Positions 23,115-34,639 of a DNA stretch of 64,000 bases are shown in pieces. Within the stretch, counting starts at the first letter, position 1; the number at the start of each line of letters is the position of its first letter. Source of the stretch: Diphasiastrum complanatum (lineage: Eukaryota; Streptophyta; Lycopodiopsida; Lycopodiales; Lycopodiaceae); contig CM055113.1 in NCBI GenBank assembly GCA_029204225.1, positions 26,585,462-26,649,461 of the forward strand. Direction: 5' to 3'. The translations under genes and the position numbers were made by a program. The notes under the pieces are model-generated. The model had not been told where the DNA came from and ran no database searches. It saw only the letters and a list, made by a program, of their open reading frames with translations.

Positions 23115-24218
23115 TGGCGCCACTGTGACCAGAATCCAGCCGGCGCCAAGTTCCTATGGCTGAAAATCTTTGATCGGTTCTAGCGAAGTCCAGAGAGCTC
23201 AGATCGATGTGCAATCACCTCACACGATCTAGGCATGATTAAAGGAAGCCTGGAGATCAATAAAATCTAGAGAGAGAAAATGACTTTCTAGAAAGAGAAA
23301 ATCCTAGAGAGAGAAAAACGTGCTTTACCAGCTTGGGTAGAGTGCTTGGTATGAGAGGGGAGTGCGGGTTGCGACTCAGGGCGAGCTCCAACCAAGTCTC
23401 AGCCTCCCTTGCTGGAATGTTGTCATGGCTCTCGCCTTGGCATGCTAGCGCCCCGGAGACTAGGGTCGGTCACACATTTGAAATGTAACCTTCTCAGATT
23501 TATCAATAAAGTGGGATTTTCCTCAAACTGACTCTGATTACCTTCTGGGTTTCAGTGTTCGGTAAAAGCGCCAGTTGTAAGGCCGCTTTCAAAATTTTTA
23601 ACTTGGCACATAGCTGAGGGTCGTATCCCGGGACGCCAGCGGTATGCCGTCGGGACCATTCGGTCCGTGGCGCCAGCGGTATGCTGTCGGGACCATTTGG
23701 TCCAAGAACTGGTTGTTTCCATATCTGTCGCGGCTTGTGGTTCTGAGTGTTCCTTGCATGAACGTGAATGGGTTAAGCTCTTGGGGAACGGGCTCTAACC
23801 TGTCGGCTGAGTTGGATGGCTTGCTTGGGTGGATGTTACCTGTTTATGGCTGTCCAGTCTGGCGTGGCGCCAGGTTGGCTTCCAGCGCTCGTGACGAAGC
23901 TTTCAGTTGGTTAAGTCTGATGTAAGTCAGACCGCTTGCTTGGAATGGATGTTACTCGTTTGTAACGAAGCTTCGAGTTGGTTGAGTTTGATGTATGTCG
24001 GGCGGCTTGCTTGGAGGGAAGTCACCCACGTCGGGACCCCCGATCTGGCATGGCGCCAGGTTGGATCTCAATGTTGGTTTTCGGATCTTCAAGTTGGTTA
24101 AGTCTGATCGTTGTTGGCGAGTTGGCTGCTTGTATGTCAAGTGGGTTTGGATGGCAAGAGTTGAAGGCTGGGAAGCTAAGTCGTGGTTCCCGGCTCCCTT
24201 TGGGATGCCTGCGCTACA
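23115..24218 (+). repeat. Family-1 LTR in plus orientation, 5' truncated
   Basis: About 1.1 kb of LTR ending ...TGCGCTACA at 24218. It lacks roughly the first 125 bp and has an internal deletion of about 45 bp near 23355. The next bases, GCTGG, are the point in the older LTR where it had inserted. It forms a large palindrome with 22045-23114. Confidence 0.85.
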
Positions 24219-24548
24219 GCTGGTAAAGCACGTTTTTCTCTCTCTAGGATTTTCTCTTTCTACAAAGTCATTTTCTCTCTCTAGATTTTATTGATCCTCA
24301 GGCTTCCTTTAATCATGCCTAGATCGTGTGAGGTGATTGCACATCGATCTGAGCTCTCTGGACTCCGCTAGAACCGATCAAAGATTTTCAGCCATAGGAA
24401 CTTGCGCCGGCTGGATTCTGGTCACAGTGGCGCCGGGAGCGGCGCCGACAACGTTGGCGCCGGGAGCAGCAGGGGCGCTGCTGACGTCGGGGACATAGCT
24501 GGCGCCGATGGCGCCGGAAGTAAAGCTTGTAAAGGTAGCTTTACAACA
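24219..24548 (-). repeat. Family-1 LTR, right end piece
   Basis: Last 330 bp of the LTR whose left end is 17744-18236, finishing TTTACAACA and followed by the GTCAC duplication. Its GGCGCC cluster carries several mutations. Confidence 0.8.
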
Positions 24549-24994
24549 GTCACGCCCCACCATTTTTTGGTCAATAGCCCTTATAGCTAAACGATCGGCA
24601 GCTATACAGCACCGGCAGCTAACCACCCGTGCTTTACACCCGAATTCGAGCAACATCTCTGTATCAATGGTTAACCTGTACAGTTCGAATATGTCGCCCC
24701 GCACCCCACAAGGCACAGACCGTGCTTACACCAACCTAATGGCAGCACACTGCCTCATCTGTCCTACGTGCAGAAAGCGCCAGGCCCGAACCGCGAGAAC
24801 TAACCGTGCTTACACCTCAAGGGCAGCACTTTGACTCATCAAGTCCCCCGTTCTGCCGACAACCCCGACCGTGGACGCACCCGTGCTTACACTGTGGGGA
24901 GCACCTTGCACAACAGTTGTCTTGATGAACCCCAAACCGTGGCCATTTCCGTGAGATCCGCATAGATGACCAGCCAGTCGGCTCTGCTACCACA
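24549..24994 (-). mobile_element. Family-1 internal region, second part (leader)
   Basis: Continues the internal sequence broken at 17743, starting with the duplicated GTCAC. It holds the leader hairpins and a PBS at 24980-24992 that differs from the consensus by one base (TGGTAGCAGAGCC). It is duplicated at 30009-30454. Confidence 0.85.
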
Positions 24995-26156
24995 TGTAGC
25001 GCAGGCATCCCAAAGGGAGCCGGGAACCACGACATAGCTTCCCAGCCTTCAACTCTTGCCATCCAAACCCACTTGACATACAAGCAGCCAACTCGCCAAC
25101 AACGATCAGACTTAACCAACTTGAAGTTCCGAAAACCAACATTGAGATCCAACCTGGCGCCATGCCAGATCGGGGGTCCCGACGTGGGTGACTTCCCTCC
25201 AAGCAAGCCGCCCGACATACATCAAACTTAACCAACTCGAAGCTTCGTTACAAACGAGTAACATCCATTCCAAGTAAGCGGTCTGACTTACATCAGACTT
25301 AACCAACTGAAAGCTTCGTCACGAGCGCTGGAAGCCAACCTGGCGCCACGTCAGACTGGACAGCCATAAACAGGTAACATCCACCCAAGCAAGCCATCCA
25401 ACTCAGCCGACAGGTTAGAGCCCGTTCCCCAAGAGCTTAACCCATTCACGTTCATGCAAGGAACACTCAGAACCACAAGCCGTGACAGATATGGAAACAA
25501 CCAGTTCCTGGACCAAATGGTCCTGACAGTATACCGCTGGCGCCACGGACCGAATGGTCCCGACGGCATACCGCTGGCGTCCCGGGATACGACCCTCAGC
25601 TATGTGCCAAGTTAAAAATTTTGAAAGCGGCCTTACAACTGGCGCTTTTACCGAACACTGAAACCCAGAAGGTAATCAGAGTCAGTTTGAGGAAAATCCC
25701 ACTTTATTGATAAATCTGAGAAGGTTACATTTCAAGTGTGTGACCGACCCTAGTCTCCGGGGCGCTAGCATGCCAAGGCGAGAGCCATGACAACATTCCA
25801 GCAAGGGAGGCTGAGACTAGGTTGGAGCTCGCCCTGAGTCGCAACCCGCACTCCCCTATAGTATTGGTGTGATTCGGCACCCCCCCCCTCATACCAAGCA
25901 CTCTACCCAAGCTGGTAAAGCACGTTTTTCTCTCTCTAGGATTTTCTCTCTCTAGAAAGACATTTTCTCTCTCTAGATTTTATTGATCCCCAGGCTTCCT
26001 TTAATCATGCCTAGATCGTGTGAGGTGATTGCGCATCGATCTGAGCTCTCTGGACTTCGCTAGAACCGATCAAAGATTTTCAGCCATAGGAACTTGGCGC
26101 CGGCTGGATTCTGGTCACAGTGGCGCCGGGAGCAGCAGGGTTGCTGCTGGCGCCGG
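24995..26156 (-). repeat. Family-1 LTR (5' LTR of the 14681-48258 element), interrupted
   Basis: 1,162 bp up to the GCCGG (26152-26156) where a plus-orientation LTR begins. A shortened GGCGCC cluster distinguishes it. It is part of the 5,460-bp tandem duplication; the second copy is 30455-30804 joined to 35890-36700. Confidence 0.85.
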
Positions 26157-28814
26157 TGTTGTAAAGCTACCTTTACAAGCTTTACTTCCGGCGCCATAGG
26201 CGCCAGCTATGTCCCCGGCGCCAGCAGCGCGTCTGCTGCTCCCGGCGCCAACGGCGCCGGCGCCGCTCCCGGCGCCACTGTGACCAGAATCCAGCCGGCG
26301 CCAAGTTCCTATGGCTGAAAATCTTTGATCGGTTGTAGCGAAGTCCAGAGAGCTCAGATCGATGTGCAATCACCTCACACGATCTAGGCATGATTAAAGG
26401 AAGCCTGGGGATCAATAAAATCTAGAGAGAGAAAATGACTTTCTAGAAAGAGAAAATCCTAGAGAGAGAAAAACGTGCTTTACCAGCTTGGGTAGAGTGC
26501 TTGGTATGAGGGGGGGTGCCAAATCACACCAATACTATAGGGGAGTGCGGCTTGCGACTCAGGGCGAGCTCCAACCAAGTCTCAGCCTCCCTTGCTGGAA
26601 TGTTGTCATGGCTCTCGCCTTGGCATGCTAGCGCCCCGGAGACTAGGGTCGGTCACACACTTGAAATGTAACCTTCTCAGATTTATCAATAAAGTGGGAT
26701 TTTCCTCAAACTGACTCTGATTACCTTCTGGGTTTCAGTGTTCGGTAAAAGCGCCAGTTGTAAGGCCGCTTTCAAAATTTTTAACTTGGCACATAGTTGA
26801 GGGTCGTATCCCGGGACGCCAGCGGTATGCCGTCGGGACCATTCGGTCCGTGGCGCCAGCGGTATGCTGTCGGGACCATTTGGTCCAGGAACTGGTTGTT
26901 TCCATATCTGTCGCGGCTTGTGGTTCTGAGTGTTCCTTGCATGAACGTGAATGGGTTAAGCTCTTGGGGAACGGGCTCTAACCTGTCGGCTGAGTTGGAT
27001 GGCTTGCTTGGGTGGATGTTACCTGTTTATGGCTGTCCAGTCTGGCGTGGCGCCAGGTTGGCTTCCAGCGCTCGTGACGAAGCTTTCAGTTGGTTAAGTC
27101 TGATGTAAGTCAGACCGCTTACTTGGAATGGATGTTACTCGTTTGTAACGAAGCTTCGAGTTGGTTAAGTTTGATGTATGTCGGGCGGCTTGCTTGGAGG
27201 GAAGTCACCCACGTCGGGACCCCCGATCTGGCATGGCGCCAGGTTGGACCTCAATGTTGGTTTTCGGAACTTCAAGTTGGTTAAGTCCGATCGTTGTTGG
27301 CGAGTTGGCTGCTTGTATGTCAAGTGGGTTTGGATGGCAAGAGTTGAAGGCTGGGAAGCTAAGTCGTGGTTCCCGGCTCCCTTTGGGATGCCTGCGCTAC
27401 ATGTGGTATCAGAGCCGACTGGCCGGTCAGCTATGCGGATCTCACGGAAATGGCCACGGTTTGGGGTTCATCAAGACAACTGTTGTGCAAGGTGCTGCCC
27501 ACAGTGTAAGCACGGGTGCGTCCACGGTCGGGGTGGTCGGCAGAACGGGGGACTTGATGAGTCAAAGTGCTGCCCTTGAGGTGTAAGCACGGTCAGTTCT
27601 CGCGGTTCGGGCCTGGCGCTGTCTGCACGTAGGGCGGATGAGGCAAAGTGCTGCCTAGGGAGGTGAAAGCACGGTCTGTACCTTGTGGGGTGCGGGGCGA
27701 CATATTCGAACTGTACGGGTTAACCATTGATACAGAGATGCTGCTCGAATTCGGGTGTAAAGCACGGGTGGTTAGCTGCCGGTGCGGGATAGCTGCCGAT
27801 CGTTTAGCTATAAGGGCTATCGACCAAAAGGTGGTGGGGCGTGACTGAGGCAATGTGCTGCTTAATGGTGAAAGCACGGATAGTTGGAGGGGTGTCCTAT
27901 GTGGGCTGATTCTGTGATCGATTTGTATGGGCAAAGGTCCGTTGGCAGGACCATCTCAAAGGGGGACCTTGCCTTTGTTACTTGTTAGTAAACCTGCCTG
28001 AGTGTCTTACTTGTACGTATTCGTGGTGAGTCTTAGTACTCGTGCTATGCCTGGTTTGCATGATTGCTTGTGATACAAGGAGCTGATGGCTCGAGAAGGA
28101 ACCTTTTCTTTTGAAGGCTGATACCATCAAACAAAGAGGACTACAGAATCTGTGGGGCGGATTTGAAGTTCAAGTACTCACACGTGAACGACAACGAAAC
28201 GACTCAATGTTTGCAAAGGATGGATGGCTAGCCTGTTTCTTGGGTTAGTTTCATTTGCAACAACGCCCACCAGACGCAAGCAGGAAGTCAAAAGTTGGAA
28301 AGGGCCATTTCAGGGGAGATCTTCTATGGAGCAGTTGGTCTTCATTTTGGGACGGCCACCTTCGGAACTGAAACTCACTGAGCATGGGCGATATCCAGAA
28401 TCTGTGCGGCGGATTTGCAGTTCAAGTACTCGCACGTGAACGACAACGAAATGACTCAATGTTTGCAAAGGATGGATGACTAGCCTGTTTCTTGGGTTAG
28501 TTTCATTTGCGACAACGCCCACCAGACGCAAGCAGGAAGTCAAAAAGTTGGAAAGGGCAATTTCAGGGGAGATCTTCTATAGCAGTTGGTCTTCATTTTG
28601 GGACGGCCACCTTCGGAACTGAAACTCACTGAGCATGGGTGATATCCAGTATCAGTTGGGTTTTTCCTCAAAGGGGAAAAGACTAGGATCCTCTTCAGAG
28701 ATTGGCAACAAGCTGGATCGAGCCATAATCCTAGCCGATGGGAAGCAAAGTGTTGGAAAGGCTTTTTGTCCGAAGAACTCTACTCTAAAGTCCGCTCAGC
28801 TGATTTATTAAGTG
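26157..28814 (+). mobile_element. Partial plus-strand family-1 element (5' LTR and part of the internal region)
   Basis: LTR 26157-27401 (1,245 bp), PBS 27404-27416 and internal DNA to 28814, where the sequence jumps into LTR DNA at GAGGGG. The LTR and its left flank are copies of 36701-37945 and its flank, including the GCCGG at the junction. The internal region is not a copy of the one at 37946: it lacks the minisatellite and has two rather than one 250-bp repeat. Non-coding. Confidence 0.82.
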
Positions 28815-30804
28815 GAGGGGAGTGCGGGTTGCGACTCAGGGCGAGCTCCAACCAAGTCTCAGCCTCCCTTGCTGGAATGTTGTCATGGCTCTCGCCTTGG
28901 CATGCTAGCGCCCCGGAGACTAGGGTCGGTCACACACTTGAAATGTAACCTTCTCAGATTTATCAATAAAGTGGGATTTTCCTCAAACTGACTCTGATTA
29001 CCTTCTGGGTTTCAGTGTTCGGTAAAAGCGCCAGTTGTAAGGCCGCTTTCAAAATTTTTAACTTGGCACATAGCTGAGGGTCGTATCCCGGGACGCCAGC
29101 GGTATGCCGTCGGGACCATTCGGTCCGTGGCGCCAGCGGTATGCTGTCGGGACCATTTGGTCCAGGAACTGGTTGTTTCCATATCTGTCGCGGCTTGTGG
29201 TTCTGAGTGTTCCTTGCATGAACGTGAATGGGTTAAGCTCTTGGGGAACGGGCTCTAACCTGTCGGCTGAGTTGGATGGCTTGCTTGGGTGGATGTTACC
29301 TGTTTATGGCTGTCCAGTCTGGCGTGGCGCCAGGTTGGCTTCCAGCGCTCGTGACGAAGCTTTCAGTTGGTTAAGTCTGATGTAAGTCAGACCGCTTGCT
29401 TGGAATGGATGTTACTCGTTTGTAACGAAGCTTCGAGTTGGTTGAGTTTGATGTATGTCGGGCGGCTTGCTTGGAGGGAAGTCACCCACGTCGGGACCCC
29501 CGATCTGGCATGGCGCCAGGTTGGATCTCAATGTTGGTTTTCGGATCTTCAAGTTGGTTAAGTCTGATCGTTGTTGGCGAGTTGGCTGCTTGTATGTCAA
29601 GTGGGTTTGGATGGCAAGAGTTGAAGGCTGGGAAGCTAAGTCGTGGTTCCCGGCTCCCTTTGGGATGCCTGCGCTACAGCTGGTAAAGCACGTTTTTCTC
29701 TCTCTAGGATTTTCTCTTTCTACAAAGTCATTTTCTCTCTCTAGATTTTATTGATCCTCAGGCTTCCTTTAATCATGCCTAGATCGTGTGAGGTGATTGC
29801 ACATCGATCTGAGCTCTCTGGACTCCGCTAGAACCGATCAAAGATTTTCAGCCATAGGAACTTGCGCCGGCTGGATTCTGGTCACAGTGGCGCCGGGAGC
29901 GGCGCCGACAACGTTGGCGCCGGGAGCAGCAGGGGCGCTGCTGACGTCGGGGACATAGCTGGCGCCGATGGCGCCGGAAGTAAAGCTTGTAAAGGTAGCT
30001 TTACAACAGTCACGCCCCACCATTTTTTGGTCAATAGCCCTTATAGCTAAACGATCGGCAGCTATACAGCACCGGCAGCTAACCACCCGTGCTTTACACC
30101 CGAATTCGAGCAACATCTCTGTATCAATGGTTAACCTGTACAGTTCGAATATGTCGCCCCGCACCCCACAAGGCACAGACCGTGCTTACACCAACCTAAT
30201 GGCAGCACACTGCCTCATCTGTCCTACGTGCAGAAAGCGCCAGGCCCGAACCGCGAGAACTAACCGTGCTTACACCTCAAGGGCAGCACTTTGACTCATC
30301 AAGTCCCCCGTTCTGCCGACAACCCCGACCGTGGACGCACCCGTGCTTACACTGTGGGGAGCACCTTGCACAACAGTTGTCTTGATGAACCCCAAACCGT
30401 GGCCATTTCCGTGAGATCCGCATAGATGACCAGCCAGTCGGCTCTGCTACCACATGTAGCGCAGGCATCCCAAAGGGAGCCGGGAACCACGACATAGCTT
30501 CCCAGCCTTCAACTCTTGCCATCCAAACCCACTTGACATACAAGCAGCCAACTCGCCAACAACGATCAGACTTAACCAACTTGAAGTTCCGAAAACCAAC
30601 ATTGAGATCCAACCTGGCGCCATGCCAGATCGGGGGTCCCGACGTGGGTGACTTCCCTCCAAGCAAGCCGCCCGACATACATCAAACTTAACCAACTCGA
30701 AGCTTCGTTACAAACGAGTAACATCCATTCCAAGTAAGCGGTCTGACTTACATCAGACTTAACCAACTGAAAGCTTCGTCACGAGCGCTGGAAGCCAACC
30801 TGGC
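28815..30804. repeat. Second copy of the 5,460-bp tandem duplication (left part)
   Basis: Matches 23355-25344 at a constant offset of 5,460: plus-orientation LTR (28815-29678), LTR end piece (29679-30008), leader (30009-30454, PBS variant at 30440-30452) and the start of the minus-orientation LTR (30455-30804). Every peculiarity of the first copy recurs, including the mutated PBS and the insertion junctions. It is therefore a segmental duplication and not independent insertions. Confidence 0.9.
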
Positions 30805-32049
30805 TGTTGTAAAGCTACCTTTACAAGCTTTACTTGCGGCGCCATCGGCGCCAGCTATGTCCCCGGCGCCAGCAGCGCCCCTGCTGCTCCCGGCGCCAAC
30901 GGCGCCGGCGCCGCTCCCGGCGCCACTGTGACCAGAATCCAGCCGGCGCCAAGTTCCTATGGCTGAAAATCTTTGATCGGTTCTAGCGAAGTCCAGAGAG
31001 CTCAGATCGATGTGCAATCACCTCACACGATCTAGGCATGATTAAAGGAAGCCTGGGGATCAATAAAATCTAGAGAGAGAAAATGACTTTCTAGAAAGAG
31101 AAAATCCTAGAGAGAGAAAAACGTGCTTTACCAGCTTGGGTAGAGTGCTTGGTATGAGGGGGGGTGCCGAATCACACCAATACTATAGGGGAGTGCGGGT
31201 TGCGACTCAGGGCGAGCTCCAACCAAGTCTCAGCCTCCCTTGCTGGAATGTTGTCATGGCTCTCGCCTTGGTATGCTAGCGCCCCGGAGACTAGGGTCGG
31301 TCACACACTTGAAATGTAACCTTCTCAGATTTATCAATAAAGTGGGATTTTCCTCAAACTGACTCTGATTACCTTCTGGGTTTCAGTGTTCGGTAAAAGC
31401 GCCAGTTGTAAGGCCGCTTTCCAAATTTTTAATTTGGCACATAGCTGAGGGTCGTATCCCGGGACGCCAGCGGTATGCCGTCGGGACCATTCGGTCCGTG
31501 GCGCCAACGGTATGCTGTCGGGACCATTTGGTTCAGGAACTGGTTGTTTCCATATCTGTCGCGGCTTGTGGTTCTGAGTGTTCCTTGCATGAACGTGAAT
31601 GGGTTAAGCTCTTGGGGAACGGGCTCTAACCTGTCGGCTGAGTTGGATGGCTTGCTTGGGTGGATGTTACCTGTTTATGGCTGTCCAGTCTGGCGTGGCG
31701 CCAGGTTGGCTTCCAGCGCTCGTGACGAAGCTTTCAGTTGGTTAAGTCTGATGTAAGTCAGACCGCTTGCTTGGAATGGATGTTACTCGTTTGTAACGAA
31801 GCTTCGAGTTGGTTAAGTTTGATGTATGTCGGGCGGCTTGCTTGGAGGGAAGTCACCCACATCGGGACCCCCGATCTGGCATGGCGCCAGGTTGGATCTC
31901 AATGTTGGTTTTCGGAACTTCATGTTGGTTAAGTCTGATCGTTGTTGGCGAGTTGGCTGCTTGTATGTCAAGTGGGTTTGGATGGCAAGAGTTGAAGGCT
32001 GGGAAGCTAAGTCGTGGTTCCCGGCTCCCTTTGGGATGCCTGCGCTACA
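30805..32049 (+). repeat. 5' LTR of the 30805-35884 element
   Basis: 1,245 bp, TGTTGTAAAGC...GCGCTACA. The GGCGCC cluster is at about 30838-30955. AATAAA motifs occur at about 31061 and 31337, the second being the likelier poly(A) signal. Confidence 0.93.
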
Positions 32050-32139
32050 TGTGGTATCAGAGCCGACTGGCCGGTCAGCTATGCGGATCTCACGGAAATG
32101 GCCATGGTTTGGGGTTCATCTAGACAACTGTTGTGCAAG

Positions 32140-32525
32140 GTGCTGCCCACAGTGTAAGCACGGGTGCGTCCACGGTCGGGGTGGTCGGCAGAACGGGGGA
32201 CTTGATGAGTCAAAGTGCTGCCCTTGAGGTGTAAGCACGGTCAGTTCTCGCGGTTCGGGCCTGGCGCTGTCTGCACGTAGGACGGATGAGGCAAAGTGCT
32301 GCCTAGGGAGGTGAAAGCACGGTCTGTACCTTGTGGGGTGCGGGGCGACATATTCGAACTGTACGGGTTAACCATTGATACAGAGATGCTGCTCGAATTC
32401 GGGTGTAAAGCACGGGTGGTTAGCTGCCGGTGCGGGATAGCTGCCGATCGTTTAGCTATAAGGGCTATCGACCAAAAAGTGGTGGGGCGTGACTGAGGCA
32501 ATGTGCTGCTTAATGGTGAAAGCAC
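32140..32525 (+). promoter_or_regulatory. Leader with five GTGCT...AGCAC hairpins
   Basis: Short stems GTGCT/AGCAC recur at 32140-32161, 32215-32238, 32296-32320, 32396-32413 (ATGCT variant) and 32503-32525. Each is followed by GG or GGG. The same five occur in the family-2 leaders (for example 42937-43322). Placement between PBS and coding region suggests an RNA packaging or dimerisation signal. That role is inferred. Confidence 0.5.
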
Positions 32526-33879
32526 GGATAGTTGGAGGGGTGTCCTATGTGGGCTGATTCTGTGATCGATTTGTATGGGCGCGGCCAGGCAAAGGTCCGT
32601 TGGCAGGACCATCTCAAAGGGGGACCTTGTCTTTGTTACTTGTTAGTAAACCTGCCTGAGTGTCTTACTTGTACGTATTCGTGGTGAGTCTTAGTACTCG
32701 TGCTTTGCCTGGTTTGCATGATTGCTTGTGATACAAGGAGCTGATGGCTCGAGAAGGAACCTTTTCTTTTGAAGGCTGATACCATCAAACAAAGAGGACT
32801 ACAGAATCTGTGGGGCGGATTTGCAGTTCAAGTACTCACACGTGAACGACAACGAAACGACTCAATGTTTGCAAAGGATGGATGGCTAGCCTGTTTCTTA
32901 GGTTAGTTTCATTTGCGACAACGCCCACCAGACGCAAGCAGGAAGTCAAAAGTTGGAAAGGGCCATTTCAGAGGAGATCTTCTATGGAGCAGTTGGTCTT
33001 CATTTTGGGACGGCCACCTTCGGAACTGAAACTCACTGAGCATGAGCGATATCCAGAATCTGTGCGGCGGATTTGCAGTTCAAGTACTCGCACGTGAACG
33101 ACAACGAAATGACTCAATGTTTGCAAAGGATGGATGGCTAGCCTGTTTCTTGGGTTAGTTTCATTTGCGACAACGCCCACCAGACGCAAGCAGGAAGTCA
33201 AAAGTTGGAAAGGGCAATTTCAGGGGAGATCTTCTATAGCAGTTGGTCTTCATTTTGGGACGGCCACCTTCGGAACTGAAACTCACTGAGCATGGGTGAT
33301 ATCCAGTATCAGTTGGGTTTTTCCTCAAAGGGGAAAAGACTAGGATCCTCTTCAGAGATTGGCAACAAGTTGGATCGAGCCATAATCCTAGCCGATGGGA
33401 AGCAAAGTGTTGGAAAGGCTTTTTGTCCGAAGAACTCTACTCTAAAGTCCGATCAGCTGATTTATTAAGTGGAGGGGAACTATCACACACACCTCTCTCT
33501 TGGGGCAAATTTTGAATTAAAGTTGATCAAAATGGGGGCAAATTCAAGGTGACCTAGCCATACTCACACGAGGAGACTGGCGAACTTTGGACCTAATAAG
33601 TTGACAAGTTTTTGTTGTGGAAAGGAAAGTTTGTTATAGGCTTTCTCTAGACCAGCAATGATGAGGAAACATATGAGTACACTGGCTTGTGTTACGTGTA
33701 AGGCAGCTGATCAATGAAGGAACTGAGAAAGTTGAGTCTTGCATGAGAGACTTGGTATTTCGAACGAACGCTAAGGGACAGTTCGCGTTGAGATCGGACT
33801 AGTGCAAACTCTGGGTGCATGTGTCTGATTCAAAGAGAGCTACTTGAAGCCAAGCTCGATATACACTTCTTGTTTTGAC

Positions 33880-34190
33880 TGTGAGGCAACTGACCAGTGA
33901 TGGAATTGTGAAAGTCAAGTTTTGCGCGACGGACATGGTGCTTCAAACAAACGCGAAGAGATAGTTCGGATGCGGATCAAACTGGTGCGACACTTTGGCT
34001 TTCCACGAGGTCAATGTTTACATTTGGGCTGATTCAAAGAGCTACTTCAATCTAAGTGAGAGGTGCATTGCGGAGTACTCAATCTTTGCCTACCTTAAAG
34101 AGCCAAGATGGAAAAGTATCAAGATCAGGCTTGGACAAGGAGAGAAATCAAGGTGCAGAAGCAACAAGGCACGGAGTGGACCATAAAGTG
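33880..34190 (+). other. Conserved unexplained block in the family-1 internal region
   Basis: A diverged direct duplication (a block at about 33710-33860 resembles 33880-34020) is followed by a frame reading through Y-I-W-A-D-S-K-S-Y-F and ending at 34186. All copies in the window keep it. It matches no retroelement domain I know. It could be a captured host fragment or just non-coding filler that happens to be open. Confidence 0.3.
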
Positions 34191-34600
34191 GGCAATCAAA
34201 CGATAAATCCTTCGGCTCAGGGAGCCTTGATACCTGTGCGGAACTGAACAAACCTGGAGCTCAGGGAGCTCAACACAAAGTGCATCAAGGACAAATCAGG
34301 AGCTCAAAGGAGTTCCAAAGTCGAAAGTCAGAAGCGACAGGGGCGAACATTTCAAAGAAAGGCCTCTGTCACCAATTAATAAGGTTCTCGGGTTTTACGA
34401 AAGCGATATCAAATCTACGCTTTTCCCAGACAAAGATATATTTTCAAGTTATGTAATTTTTCAGTACAAAGAGCTGAGCCTCCGACTTGTGGTGTGCCAG
34501 CTTCAATGTTAATAAAAAGTGGCCAGTAAATTGAGTACTGTGCCTAGTAGCTTAAATGTATAGTCATTTTAATTGGGAGACACCTTTACTTTAATCTGAC

Positions 34601-34620
34601 ATCTGATGAGGACATCAGAT
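34601..34620 (+). promoter_or_regulatory. Hairpin just before the polypurine tract
   Basis: ATCTGATG and CATCAGAT pair around an AGGA loop, six bases before the polypurine-tract region. The core CTGATG-AGGA-CATCAG is kept in family 2 at 47248-47263 and 49849-49864, although the surrounding sequence differs. Confidence 0.55.
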
Positions 34621-34639
34621 TTTATAAAGGTGGGGTGGA

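Noticed and set aside
23644-24101. Independent genes shared by many loci (e.g. the 93- and 64-codon pair)
   Set aside because: These are the same LTR frames seen in plus orientation; the pair is shifted by 5,460 at 29104 because of the tandem duplication.
22045-24218. Simple inversion as the cause of the palindrome
   Set aside because: Missing LTR ends and the missing CACGA duplication are more easily explained by a deletion joining two LTRs that were already opposite.
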